From NCBI GenBank assembly GCA_033002965.1, contig JAURVB010014668.1, forward strand, positions 1 to 64,000: a stretch of 64,000 nucleotides of DNA, in the 5' to 3' direction. The notes under the pieces were generated by a model that made no database searches, had not been told where the DNA came from, and saw only the letters and a program-made list of their open reading frames with translations. This stretch comes from Piper betle (Eukaryota > Streptophyta > Magnoliopsida > Piperales > Piperaceae). Shown piece after piece: positions 23,401-33,950 of the stretch. A program made the position numbers and the translations under genes. How positions within the stretch are numbered: the stretch's first letter is position 1; each line of letters opens with the position of its first letter.

Positions 23401-24377
23401 GTAAAGTGTTTCAGAGCAAGGGGCAGAAAAATTTTCTGCCCCAAGTTTCGTTCTGGGCCGTCCGATTACAAGGACGGCCCAGATCTAATCTATTTTTTTA
23501 AAAAAATTAAAATTTGATCTGAACCGTCCGATTACAAGGACGGTCCAGATCGAATGTTAAAAAAACCCTAAACCGCCGCCCCGCCGCCGTCCCGCCGCAT
23601 CGCCGCCCCGTCCCGGACGCCGCAGGTGGACCCGCCGGCCGCGGCCAGATCTGGCGGCCGGAGCCGGGGCGGGGGAGGGAGAGCAGGGGCGGCGGAGCGG
23701 GGGCGGCGGAGCAGGGGCGGGAGCGGCGGAGCAGGGGCGGCAGGCAGGGGCGGGGGAGGGAGGGCGGGGGCGGCGGAGCAGGGGCGGGGGAGGGAGAGCG
23801 GGGGCGGCGGAGCCCGGGCAAGGGCGGGGGAAGGGAAGGGGCGGCGGAGCGGCCCCCGCCTCGCCGCGGCCAGATCTAAGGCCGGAGCCGGGGCGGGGAG
23901 GGAGATCGGGGGCGGCGATGCGGCGGGTCCACCGCTCCGCTCCCGCTCCGCCGCCCCCGCTGTCCCTCCCCCGCCCCGCCTCCGGCCTCAGGTCTGGCCG
24001 CGGCGAGGCGGGGGGCCGCTCCGCCGCCCCCCTTCCCTTCCCCGCCCTTGCCCGGGCTCCGCCGCCCCCGCTCTCCCTCCCCCGCCCCTGCTCCACCGCC
24101 CCGCCCTCCCTCCCCCGCCCCGGCTCCGGCCCCGGCCGGCGGGTCTACCGGCGGCGTCCGGGACGGGGCGGCGATGCGGCGGGACGGCGGGGCGGCGGTT
24201 TCGGGTTTTTTAACATTCGATCTGGACCGTCCTTGTAATCGGACGGTTCAGATCAAATTTTAACTTTTTTAAAAAAAATAGATAGATTAGATCTGGACCG
24301 TCCTTATAATCGGACGGCCCAGAATAATGTGTGGCGCAGAGCCGCTACTCTGCCTCTGGCGCAGAGTAGCGGGTCTC
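23399..24377. mobile_element. GC-rich foldback element inserted in a (TA)n microsatellite
   Basis: Sequence 23451-24324 is close to one long palindrome. The left arm ('ttctgggccgtcc...') pairs with the right arm through to a centre near 23900-23940. The outer ~180 bases of each arm are moderately GC-rich; the inside is extremely GC-rich (GGGGCGG/CCGCCCC words). Each arm contains two copies of a smaller hairpin, CCGTCC-GATTACAA-GGACGG or a near variant. Outside the arms each end has its own hairpin: GGGGCAGAAAA/TTTTCTGCCCC at 23419-23441, and a 12-bp stem CCGCTACTCTGC/GCAGAGTAGCGG at 24340-24370. The long Gly/Arg/Ala/Pro-rich open frames on both strands are by-products of composition. Rice Micron elements are known to sit in (TA)n in this way; membership is inferred. 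Confidence 0.75.
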
Positions 24378-24395
24378 TATATATATATATATATA
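24378..24395. repeat. (TA)n microsatellite, right of the foldback element
   Basis: Nine TA units directly abutting the right end of the foldback element. With 23355-23398 this suggests insertion into one (TA)n tract. Confidence 0.9.
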
Positions 24396-27300
24396 AACAG
24401 TGTTTGCTTGTAGTGTTCCTACCAAAAAAAGGCAAACTTTAGACCAACAAGTCCACCAACCAAATCAAGCTCGAGGAGCAATTTATGTTGATGGAAAAGG
24501 AGGTAAAAATCCAGAATTGAAATTAAAACAATGCAGCCGACAAGGCAGGACTAGAAAAAACCATGAAATGAAGCAAGTGAGGCATCAGATAACCCAGAAG
24601 TGGAACCAACTTTCATAAAAGCACAATCACACAGAAGGTAAAATAGATCAAATTTGAATCCATCTTGCCCTTGTCGCAATGACCATCAACATACTGACAC
24701 GAAAAAACTAAATCTGAAATGCTCTTCATTTGGTACAAAAGGAGTTAACCTCCAAACCAAGAGCTTCTATATCCAAAAAGTTACCCTCCATGGTTCATAC
24801 AGATGGATTCTCCATGTGCTTTATAATTAAGCTTCTCTTACACAAGGATTTCTGTCAATCAACATACAGGAAAAAAAACAAAAAAAGTAAAGTAATTATC
24901 ATGTATTACTGGGGAAATGAGAAACTAATTTTTCAAAGTAAAATCACACACCTAAAGAAGTAGATGCACTTTTACACCTTGTTTCCAAAATCTTTAGATT
25001 TTCCTGTCGCTTTATCCTGAAACGATTGAGGCATTATTTTAGTTTTACTACTCATAACAAGAGCTATCCCACCATGACGACAAATAAGTTAGAACATAGG
25101 AATGTAGCATTGTAAAAATTTTATAAAATTTGTCTTTTTACCACCCATTAATCGTACCCAAATCTAACAACCAACTAATTACAGGCTCCATAAAAACCAA
25201 TCAAGGCAAGTTTCACTCAACCAATCATCAAACAAGACCATCGTCGGAGAATTCATGCCTCCATCATCACTTGCAAAGGAAATATTCAAAAGACTGGTTT
25301 GAAGTAAGCCCAAGATGAGAAAATCAACATGATAGTATGCCAAGTGTATATTAGCAGGAGATGGCTTACAATGATCTTATCAGTCAAGGATGAGATTGGT
25401 CCCAGATAGAAGCTGTGCCATTTAAAGAAAACCATATCCACAGAAGTACAATACAAATGGAAAGAAGTCCAAGTAATGGTAGAGATTGTGAAACTTGAAC
25501 GAGTAGTAAATGAAGTTGATGGAATAGGCAAAAACGTGAGAAGAGAATCATGGGAGAGAGCACAGAAAAGAGCGGTAATATCGGGGAGAAATAGGATCCT
25601 CACCCCCTGCATAACTTTATTTTTTATATAATACCTTTAAAAATTACTAATTTCCATCATCAATAACTAATACAAAAAGATCTAGTAATTGTACCAAGCA
25701 TAGCTAGAAAACTAAAAGATAAAACTGAAATAGGAGACTTAAAATAAACAGCAGAACACATGTAAGTGTATTCTGTACATCTGTCAATACCCCTTTCCCT
25801 GGAAAGAGATCCGCAAATTGATCACCTTGTTCATTTGTATGTACATGTATCAAATTATTTTGCCACTCATCATGTCTCGAACAAAGTAACACTTATTTCA
25901 TTACCATCGGTTATCCACTAGAAGAATAGATTAGTAGTTACAAAAATTGCTACTTGATTATCACACAACTACTTGAGAAAGACTTGGAAATATTTATAGA
26001 GAGCAGCAATATAAATTGCTACTTGACTATCACACAACTACTAGAGACTTGGAAATATTTATACTGACGAGAATCTTGATGCATGCAAATCAAACAATTG
26101 CATTAGAATGAACCTGCCTAATCCGCATCAACTAAAAACCTAGGTGTTCATCTTCCCTACCATTTATAAGATTAGAATAAACCTCTATAAAGCACTTCAT
26201 AAGTGTCTCAGACTCTCAGTAACAACATTCTCATGGATCTACAAGGGGCCGAACAAATCGGCTAAACCAAACCCATCATTTAAAAACCTTATTCAGTTGA
26301 GAGTAAAATAGACTAGCCTAGCCACTAACTATATCTCCAACATCAAATTCTTCTCTTTCAGAAGCATCAAATAGACTAACCCTTTAAGAACTTATTTCCT
26401 AAAATTCCTGACGCCCAAACAAATCTACAAGGCGTGAAGCCGTATTTATAGACCCATGTAAAAAATTCATGTGAAAACTCCTAATACAAACAAACAAATA
26501 ATGACATGAATCCCAAAGCTAACTGAAACAAGAAACACATTGAAATTAATAGTTAATACAATGAGGAAATAAACAAAACAACTGATATATATCAATTTCC
26601 AAATTGATAAGGATTCTAGGCATACTCATGCATAAATAGCCAAGATGGGAGAAGACTACAAGAGGCTAGAAACTACTTGATAGTGAGTTAATCATCAAGA
26701 GAAGCAATTGATGCAGCGTTAAGAAGAGAAGTAGAGGAAAGGTAAAAGGAATTAGAATGGACACCGACAAAGGGAAAGAAATGAAGAACAAAAGAGGAGG
26801 AGAAGAACCAGTGGAATTCACCAAAAAATAATTTGCAATTAATAACTAACCCTACAATGCAAGATCCATGACAAATGCATTTATAAACTTAGGACATCTT
26901 ATCAATTAAGGAAAAGACTTAAAGTACTACAAACAAAATTCAAGTATAAAACTATGAATACTAAAATCATAAATTAGTAAATTTCTTATCCTTCATTTAT
27001 TAATAATTCATGTTAAAGTTGTTCTCTATAAACACACATAATTTAGTACCCCAAAAGGGAGATGCTAGTCAATTAAGTGTAAAACAGGCTTCTTTTCAAG
27101 CAATCTCAGGAATCACCTGCAAGATACTAAAAAGCATTCTTCAGTTGACACCCAAGTGACCCAACGATATGCTTTCTAGTAGGAAATTGGTCAATATCCA
27201 AATTTTGGAGCCATATCCATTCTAGATTTTATAGCTTATTGATACCCATAACCCAGCAACATCTCAAATAAAATACAAAAAAATTATCTGGCAAAAAGAA

Positions 27301-27599
27301 GCAAACTGGATTGACTTTAAAGTTAAAAAGAGGAAATAGATAATGTGAAAAATGAAAAAAATGAAATGGTGTCTGATGAGTAATATATGGAAATGCATAC
27401 AATTAATTAAATGTGAAGCAAGCAAAACCTTACAACAAATATTCTTAGGAACATACATTTTGAAAAATAAGTAACATGCAACCTCAAACAAAAGAAAAAG
27501 TCTGCCTCAACACCGTATTTGCTATAGTGGATGAGCACATTATGTTTCATGTAAAAGACCATGCATTCTTCAGTTAAACATTATAAATAAACTTTTAGA
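24396..27599. other. Intergenic DNA, no gene recognised
   Basis: A-rich, moderately complex DNA without coding character. Short open frames show no family motifs. A 'caattgctacttgattatcacacaactactagaga' type phrase is repeated near 25945-25981 and 26011-26047. It might include introns or the 3' part of the minus-strand gene at 29928-30376, but I cannot identify exons. Confidence 0.4.
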
Positions 27600-27610
27600 T
27601 TTATATCCAG

Positions 27611-27755
27611 AGGCAGCAACTGGTAAGCTCATTGGTTCAAGTCGTGGAAGTAGCCCCTAGTAAAAATGCAGGGTAAGGGTGCAACAATAGAACCTTTTTG
27701 GTCTAACCCTCCCCAGACCCTACACAAGCAAGAGCCCTAGTGCACCAGGCTGCCC
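27611..27755 (+). mobile_element. Au-like tRNA-derived SINE with 11-bp target duplication
   Basis: It contains a pol III B-box-like GGTTCAAGTCG (27634-27644), then 'tggaagtagcccctagtaaa', 'atgcagggtaaggg', 'caatagaacctttttggtct', 'cccagaccctacac' and 'agtgcaccaggctgccc', matching the body of the plant Au SINE family as I know it. The 5' A-box part is shortened. The duplication TTTATATCCAG flanks it exactly (27600-27610 and 27756-27766), so the boundaries are reliable. Confidence 0.85.
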
Positions 27756-27766
27756 TTTATATCCAG

Positions 27767-28305
27767 GTGCATTAATGCCATCATTCAAGGATCAAATATC
27801 ATTATGAAAGGTTTGAAAACATTGGAACATTTCTAAGGACAGAAAATTGTTATTAAGAAAAAAGGAAAAGCAGATGCTTAACAAAATTGGGGAAATAAAA
27901 AGTGAGCCCATATATAAAAGTGAACCGGGTCATGCAATTCGGTGGAGTTAATAACCATATAAATTGAATAAGAAGCATCATTTTTTTGCCAATCAATAGG
28001 AATCAAAAGATACTTGAGTAGGATCCTAAGAAGGGACCACCTATAGAATTCAATCTAGCCGCACCATGAAAACCACTTAAGAGCCGATGCTTAGATATAA
28101 GCAACTTTGGCTAAGAAGTGATATTACAATAAGAAACCTTGCTTCTCACAAGAATTAGCGAGCAAAATATGAAGCACAGACCAGAAGCTTTTAAAGCACT
28201 ACAACACTTCAATGCAATGTATTGACAATTAGAAAACTTCTAAGAAAGAAGAATGAAATAACACACTATCAAAAATGGTAGGAAGGTGGTGACCACCAAC
28301 AACAG
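27767..28305. other. Intergenic DNA
   Basis: Nothing recognisable. The last five bases (AACAG, 28301-28305) are the left target duplication of the TRIM that follows. Confidence 0.5.
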
Positions 28306-29122
28306 CGTGAGATCTCTTAACTGAGTCCCATATCGAATACCTTCTAGGGTAAGATTCAATTTATAAGTGGGGATGTGGATAATGATCTTCAAGTTGGTTC
28401 ACCATGCTTTTGAAGAGATGTCTTAGGCCCATCAAGTTACTACTTTGGGCTTTAATATTCAGAGCCAATTCGGTGCACCATATTGGATAATGGGTTGGAT
28501 TAGGGATCGTAGGGTTAGAGAGCTTTGGACCACTTGGTATCAAAGTCAATCCAGGACCGTATTAAATGAGCGGGTTGTACTAAAGACGTAGGCAAGGGTG
28601 TTGGACACAGGCCAAGTTAGACGTGTGTTAGGCCGCTAAACACGGGCCAAATGTACGAATTTCGTGGACAAAATTTTCTAAGGTGTGTAGATTATGAGAT
28701 TCTTCAACTTAATTTCATATCCAATACCTCTCTGTGTAAAATCTAGTTTATAAGTGGGGATGTGCATAATGATCTTCAAGTTGATTAGACAAACTTTTGA
28801 AAGGATGACTTAGGTTTATCAGTTTGCATTTTGGGACAAGTCATTACAAAAGGTATAAGAGCCAACTTTGTTTTGTATTGAATGGTGGGCTAGACTAGAC
28901 ATAAGCTAGGCTGTTAGCCACATGCCGAGAATAGGAATTCCAATGACGAAATTTCCTATGGGTAGATTGTAAAACCCCCTAAAGTCAATCCCATATTTAA
29001 TACCTACCAAAGTAAGATCCAATTTATTAGTGGGAACGGACTATCGATCTTCAAGTTCAATTAACCTCTTTTGAAGGGATGTTTTATACCCATTAATTTA
29101 CACTCAGAGCCAGGTTGTTACA
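28306..29122 (+). mobile_element. TRIM retrotransposon with three LTRs, target duplication AACAG
   Basis: Three similar ~150-bp LTRs lie at about 28306-28455, 28684-28850 and 28968-29122. Each has a 'taagat..aatttat.agtgg' block, 'gatcttcaagtt', 'cttttgaa..gatg' and 'ggcccat' or a variant; the last two end in ATTACA or GTTACA. Two short internal pieces separate them. After LTR 2 comes 'aaaggtataagagccaac', a decayed tRNA-iMet primer site. AACAG flanks both outer ends (28301-28305 and 29123-29127). It has no coding capacity. The family matches 61150-61853 on the other strand. Confidence 0.85.
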
Positions 29123-29927
29123 AACAGTAACTTTGATTAGGTGTATGGAAGGGTGAAAAGACAATGAATGAGAGTAGAGATGGCATGAATACTATAACCA
29201 GAAGCACTACCATTGGCAATTTTCATTTGCTCTCCAATTAATGTACAATAATTTGGCCATTGTGTTTACTTGATTTGTCCCACCGAATAACAATAACAGA
29301 TCAATAACAGTGCTCAACACGAAAAGAGAGACAAATATCAGCAATAAGCACTAGCAGGGAGCAAAATAGCAGCATAAACAACGTTAGTCAGAAATTAAAA
29401 GATAGACATTCGCATAAATAAATCAAAGTAGAACAAGGAACCAGAAATACTAGGATCATAAGAATAGCAGAGGAAAGAAAAGAATAGATGTAGCAAACCT
29501 GTGGAGAACATAGGATTGTCGACTTCAACCCTCCATAACCTCCACTAACGCCTAAACAGACATATAAAAGGCCACTTGCGTGTCCATCAACAACAACTTA
29601 ACTCTAAGACGGTGGGAAACCTATACTGAGTACCTAAATAGATAATATACATGATCCACACGGTATAAATGCAAATAAGCTCTAGCAAACAAACATACCC
29701 CTCCCAAAAGCAATAACCAAATAATAAACAGAAAAAAAAATACAAAGAGAAGAGCAGGGGGAAAAGGATGCAACGATAAGTAGCACGAACCCACCAAAAA
29801 TAAGCAACAAAAGAGCGACCAGAAATGCTTCCAAGTTATTAACTCATTTATTGAGCTGAGAGAAGCATTCATAGGAACATAACTGAGAACTAAAACGTGA
29901 ATCAAAAAGAACGGAAAAAGAACTAAC
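29123..29927. other. Downstream or intronic DNA of the minus-strand gene
   Basis: On the minus strand an acceptor-like TTCTCCACAG|GTTTGC occurs at about 29500. It could begin a third exon of the 29928-30376 gene, but I cannot fix a reading frame with confidence. No other feature is visible. Confidence 0.35.
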
Positions 29928-30376
29928 CATTTCCTTAGACTGCAAGTAATCATTCAACGCCCACTGATACTTGGACTGATTCAGGCCAAACCACTCCGCC
30001 AAATAATCGTCCAAACTCGAATGCGCTGCACGGCACATCCAAAACATTGGAAAGAGGGTAAGCGCCCCACACACACCCTCTTCGAAATCCAACAAGCCAA
30101 ACCAAAAAAAAATAAGACAAAACAGGGAAAAGAAAAGATAAGAAAAAACGTACCCTCTTGAACTTTGGCGAGGGTATTCCAGAAAAACCCCAACCCAGGA
30201 ACTGCAGACGTATTGTTGTTGGTGGGTAGCTTCTCAAACTGCTGCGGCGGCGTCACAACTTTGAGGGACTCCGCGGCGGCATCGTCAGAGGCGGAGGGCG
30301 TCATGAATACGGTGTAGCGGCCCATTTTGCCAATCACTGGCGGGGGAGTTGTGGATACTCTCGCCGCAGTAGCCAT
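29928..30376 (-). CDS. Small plant protein of unknown function, first two coding exons
   Basis: The start ATG is at 30376 (MATAARVSTTPPPVIGKMG...). Exon 1 ends at 30154 (CAAGAGG|GTACGT). Exon 2 is most likely 30079-29928, entered at TTTCGAAG|AG and left at AAGGAAATG|GTTAGT. The lengths, 223 and 152 nt, join in frame to 125 codons without a stop. The N-terminus is low-complexity and Pro/Thr/Asn-rich, followed by AVPGLGFFWNTLAKVQE. Exon 2 gives LFPMFWMCRAAHSSLDDYLAEWFGL and SKYQWALNDYLQSKEM, which looks like a compact helical domain. No signal peptide or clear membrane span is seen. GC-rich exon 1 and an AT-rich intron fit a real plant gene. The terminal exon is not located, and I do not recognise the family well enough to name it. 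Confidence 0.6.
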
Positions 30377-30560
30377 TTTGAAGCGCAGCAGCGAGAAAGC
30401 AGACTGCTTTAGGGGGTGGGATAGGACGAGAGGGAGGATGCGTAGATGGTGAAGATGATGGGAGGAAGGGCGAAAGTGAACCTCCAAAGTAAAGTGTTAG
30501 AAACGGCGACCGACCGACCCCCAACCCCCCCCCCCTAAATTTGTTGTTCCTACACATCTG
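30377..30560 (-). promoter_or_regulatory. Probable 5' untranslated region and start region of the small gene
   Basis: GC-richer DNA directly upstream of the ATG at 30376, including a poly(G) tract on the coding strand (30526-30535) and a CT-rich leader ('cttcatcaccatctacgc'-like words). No clear TATA box is seen. The extent is a guess. Confidence 0.35.
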
Positions 30561-31250
30561 CCACAGTCGCCATTTTTGCTGGGCATGTGAGCTGCGCTAC
30601 GTAAAACAGGGGCAGTCCAATTTTTTTTTCAAAGCTTTATCTTCTTTTTCTTTTCTTTTTAAAGCCGTTTATTTTTAATCCACTTGAATTTTAGCATAAA
30701 TAAATCGTAAAAAATACCATTTCATTAGTAATGCCGTGGGGGTGCATCTTCAAAATATGAAGGTCTCTAATGGTCGGTCAATGACGTCGTAAACAAGTCC
30801 ATTTAGGCGGTAGTTCCATGACTTATTTACATTGTTACAGGTACTTATTATGTATTTTTTAACTTGTTACGGGTACTTATTTACATTGTCTTTGTAGATC
30901 TACTCTAACACTTATTCTATGATGTATTTTTGTATACTATCTTTTGCATCTTATTCATAAGAGATAGGTCTGAAACATTAATAAAATATATTTCTCCTAT
31001 ATGCCATTTTTCTTAAATATAGGTGTCCTCTCTAAAACCCATGCCTCTAGCCAATGTTTTATGTATCGGTCAGCTCATTAATTAATATATGGAATGGCCT
31101 TTTCATGAGTCATATATGTGTTATGAAATTAATTGGGCTTTGCATGTGGCCAAGGTTGTGTTGCAGGCCTCCGATGTCTTGTATTATGTTTATGCATTCC
31201 TTTAGTGAATCAGTAGAGTTATGCAAAGTGGGTATTCATAATTGAGGTAA
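30561..31250. other. Intergenic DNA upstream of the small gene
   Basis: T-rich sequence without recognised features. It separates the minus-strand gene from the plus-strand diverged LTR-A copy. A promoter for the minus-strand gene would be here. Confidence 0.4.
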
Positions 31251-31675
31251 GTCTTGTGATTGTTTTAGATTTTTTTTATTTGGTCCAGCCATATTTAGTT
31301 TGTTTTTTTTCTGATTTCGTTGTTTTGGTTTTGTAGTAGAGAAACTCTTAAAAGCCCAAAATTTGTTTGCCTCTTTTTAAATCTTTCCTTAACTTTATTT
31401 GCCCAAAAATCCTCATTTCGAAACCCATCAACAATGTTCTCACTTCACTAAAATATAAAAAAATAAAAGAATGGCCAGTGCCCAAGAGTCGGCATCTGCA
31501 AAAGGGAGGTTGAGCTCCCCTTCTTCTCCATTTTTCTTCACTCTTCCGCATTCTCTCTCACTTACTCTACCCCTCCCATTTCACCTTCTCCACCATTTCA
31601 ATCACTCAAAGCACAAAGATTTGGCTTCTTTTGGTGGATTCAATTTTGTTTCTTCTTTCCTTTGGGCTAGAGGTT

Positions 31676-31715
<40 letters not shown>

Positions 31716-33950
31716 GCATGCATATGTGATTCCTTTCATTGTGAGGGTTAGTTATTTTAATTGATTTATTTTCATGCTTGTTTGTGTTGATTTGAAGCTT
31801 TCTTAATAGTTTAATTTTACTTTTAAATGTTAGAATAAAACCCCTTCTTGCATGTCATATTCTAATCTGAAATTTTGATTTTTATGTATAAATTAACATG
31901 TATCTTGCCTAATTGTTGTTGTTTGCGGTTTAATTGTGATGTTGAGGCTTTCTAATGTTATAATAGGGTATGGACTAGGAGGACTTGTAAGATAGACTTG
32001 TATTGATCCAAATTCACCACTTTTAAATTAATTTCGAATTTCATCTAATTAATTTGGGCATTTAGAATTATTTTGTAAGTGTTTGGGGAATCATTCTAGG
32101 ATGGATTAAAAGTTGTTTAAAGCTTTTTGTAGCTGATTTGACTTCAAATTGGTGTTTTAAATGTACAAGTAAAAGTTTATTGAAAAAGTTAAAGTTACGG
32201 AAGAAGAAGTTTATTTGAGTGTTTAGAACTTACTATGTTATAGTCTAAACTTTTAGATTAGTTAGAATTTAGGCTAATTTTAATTCCGAATTTAAGGATA
32301 ATTAATATGGTACTTAAAAGTCAAGTTAAAAACTAATATCTAATAACTTAGACTATTTTTAATAAATCATAGGATAGATTAGGATAACTCATAAAATATT
32401 TTAGGACTTGTCTAATTAGATCACCAACACTTAGCTAATTTATGGAAGATTAGAGCTTGTAAGTGATTATGTATGTAAATGCCATGTTACTTCATTTTAT
32501 TTTCAGCTATTTTTAGTTATGAAATGCACTCTTCATGCAATGTGTAAGTTTCATTTATGAGCTGATTTAGTTGGTTTGGATAATTGTTCTTGTGTATGGA
32601 TTATCTATGTTGGTTATGTGATGTGTTTTGGCTTGTGTTATTTTATTGGTTGTCGTGGGTTGGGAAGTGCATAATCTTTTGCATGTTAAGTTTTCAAATA
32701 CCATCACAAGCATGAATGCATTCATGACTTTATTAGTCTTATTGTTTTCCCCCTTTAGGTGCGTGGTGGAGCTTGCTGGTAGTTGTTTTAGGGACTCTCC
32801 AAATCAGGTCCGTTAGCATTCCTTTCACTTCATCTATTGTTTGGAACCTTGTGAGTGATTGATATCGGATTTTAAATCATAGGATAAGGTTGGTGACAAT
32901 TTTATTGAATCCCACCTATCTTGGGTTCTTTTCATCGGCTTTATCGATGATTAATAAAAATTTTAATGATAAGATCGTTTGATGTAAATTTCAAAATAAA
33001 AATAAAAATCCACCTCAATGTCGCTTCGGCTCACATTATATAAAATTCTCTTCTCATGCCTAGTATATATATGTATATGTTTTATTTGCATCGTACGAGT
33101 GATGTTGGGAATTATACATAACACGTAAACTGAGCGCTCCCAAACCATGGGCAGAGTGTAAGAGAAGGGTATCGTTGAAAACGACGCATATCTAAATGTC
33201 TGGAGAGACAACTATACAGTTTATTCGCAAACTATTTGCCATAAGACCATGATGGAGGAGAAATATAGAGGGCGCCGAAAAGGGCTTTTATGTATGTATG
33301 TTTGTTATGTTCTATCAATGGATAATACTAACACTTATGTTACGTTATGTATGTTTAGAGGCTGCTTTGCGATTGAGCAATCGGACAACCTCTCATTTAT
33401 GCCCTTTGTGAGATATTCTGTTGAAGTGTATTGTATATAATTCCATGGGTATTCTCATACTCATTTACCAGTTTTGATCACTTTTCCTTATTAGTTATTT
33501 TGGGACTCAGTGACACTTATTGTTGACATGTTTTTGTATTATGTATGTAGGTTATGTTCTTTAGCATTGGTTCATGTGGTGGTGGTGTGCATGCTCCTTA
33601 TTTATTTATGATTGTGGTTGGGCTTTTATGATCATTTAGCCCTTCTTATATGTTGTTGTGTATTATATATATTTGTATTTGAAGGGATATGTGAACTTGT
33701 ATGGTTTATATATCCCTTTTTGTAGACTTGATATGAGATGGAGTTATGTAAGAATTTGTTATGTTTTGTGAAATAATTTTGCTTGTAAGTGGAAAACTCT
33801 GGGGTATATAGGTCTAACGGGGTTTTGCAAGTTTCTCCAAGCCCCAAAGTCTCGGAACATGACGAGTGAACTATTAAGGTAAGAACCCTTTTGGAATGTG
33901 ATAATAAGGCTGATGTGTTGTAATGCATGGCAGGTGAAAATTTTTCCAAT
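31251..33950 (+). mobile_element. LTR-A, old and strongly diverged copy
   Basis: Landmarks appear in family order: a TATA-like AAATATAAAAAA (31449); a CT-rich, exon-like block with (CT)n at 31682-31713; an AT-rich section; CCCCTTTAG|GTGCG (32758); CAG|GTCCGTT (32808); ATCATAG|GATAAGG (32882); the 'tgaatcccacct...cttgggtt' and 'aatccacctc...tcgcttcggct' blocks (32908-33032); a second TATA run (33063-33080); hairpins at 33445-33464 and 33508-33526; and TATGTATGTAG|GTTATG (33550). An ATG-initiated frame at 31471 is Ser/Leu/Phe-rich with the (CT)n inside it and has no protein similarity I can see. End points are approximate. Confidence 0.6.
31682..31713. repeat. (CT)n microsatellite
   Basis: About 16 CT units within the exon-like block of the diverged LTR-A copy. 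Confidence 0.95.

Noticed and set aside
23507..24263. Long Gly/Pro/Arg/Ala-rich open frames on both strands
   Set aside because: They overlap each other on opposite strands inside a GC-rich palindrome, contain only low-complexity repeats and have no domain motifs.
23399..24377. Helitron
   Set aside because: There is a terminal hairpin, but the right end reads CTAT, not CTRR, and there is no TC start; the long inverted arms also argue against it.
25286..25612. 108-residue minus-strand frame
   Set aside because: It has random hydrophobic composition with no family pattern and no splice context.
28306..29122. Cassandra-type TRIM carrying a 5S rRNA promoter
   Set aside because: I looked for the 5S internal promoter words in the LTRs and did not see them.
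31471..31764. ATG-initiated 97-residue Ser/Leu/Phe-rich protein
   Set aside because: The frame runs through a (CT)n repeat in the exon-like block of a diverged LTR-A and has no recognisable domain.
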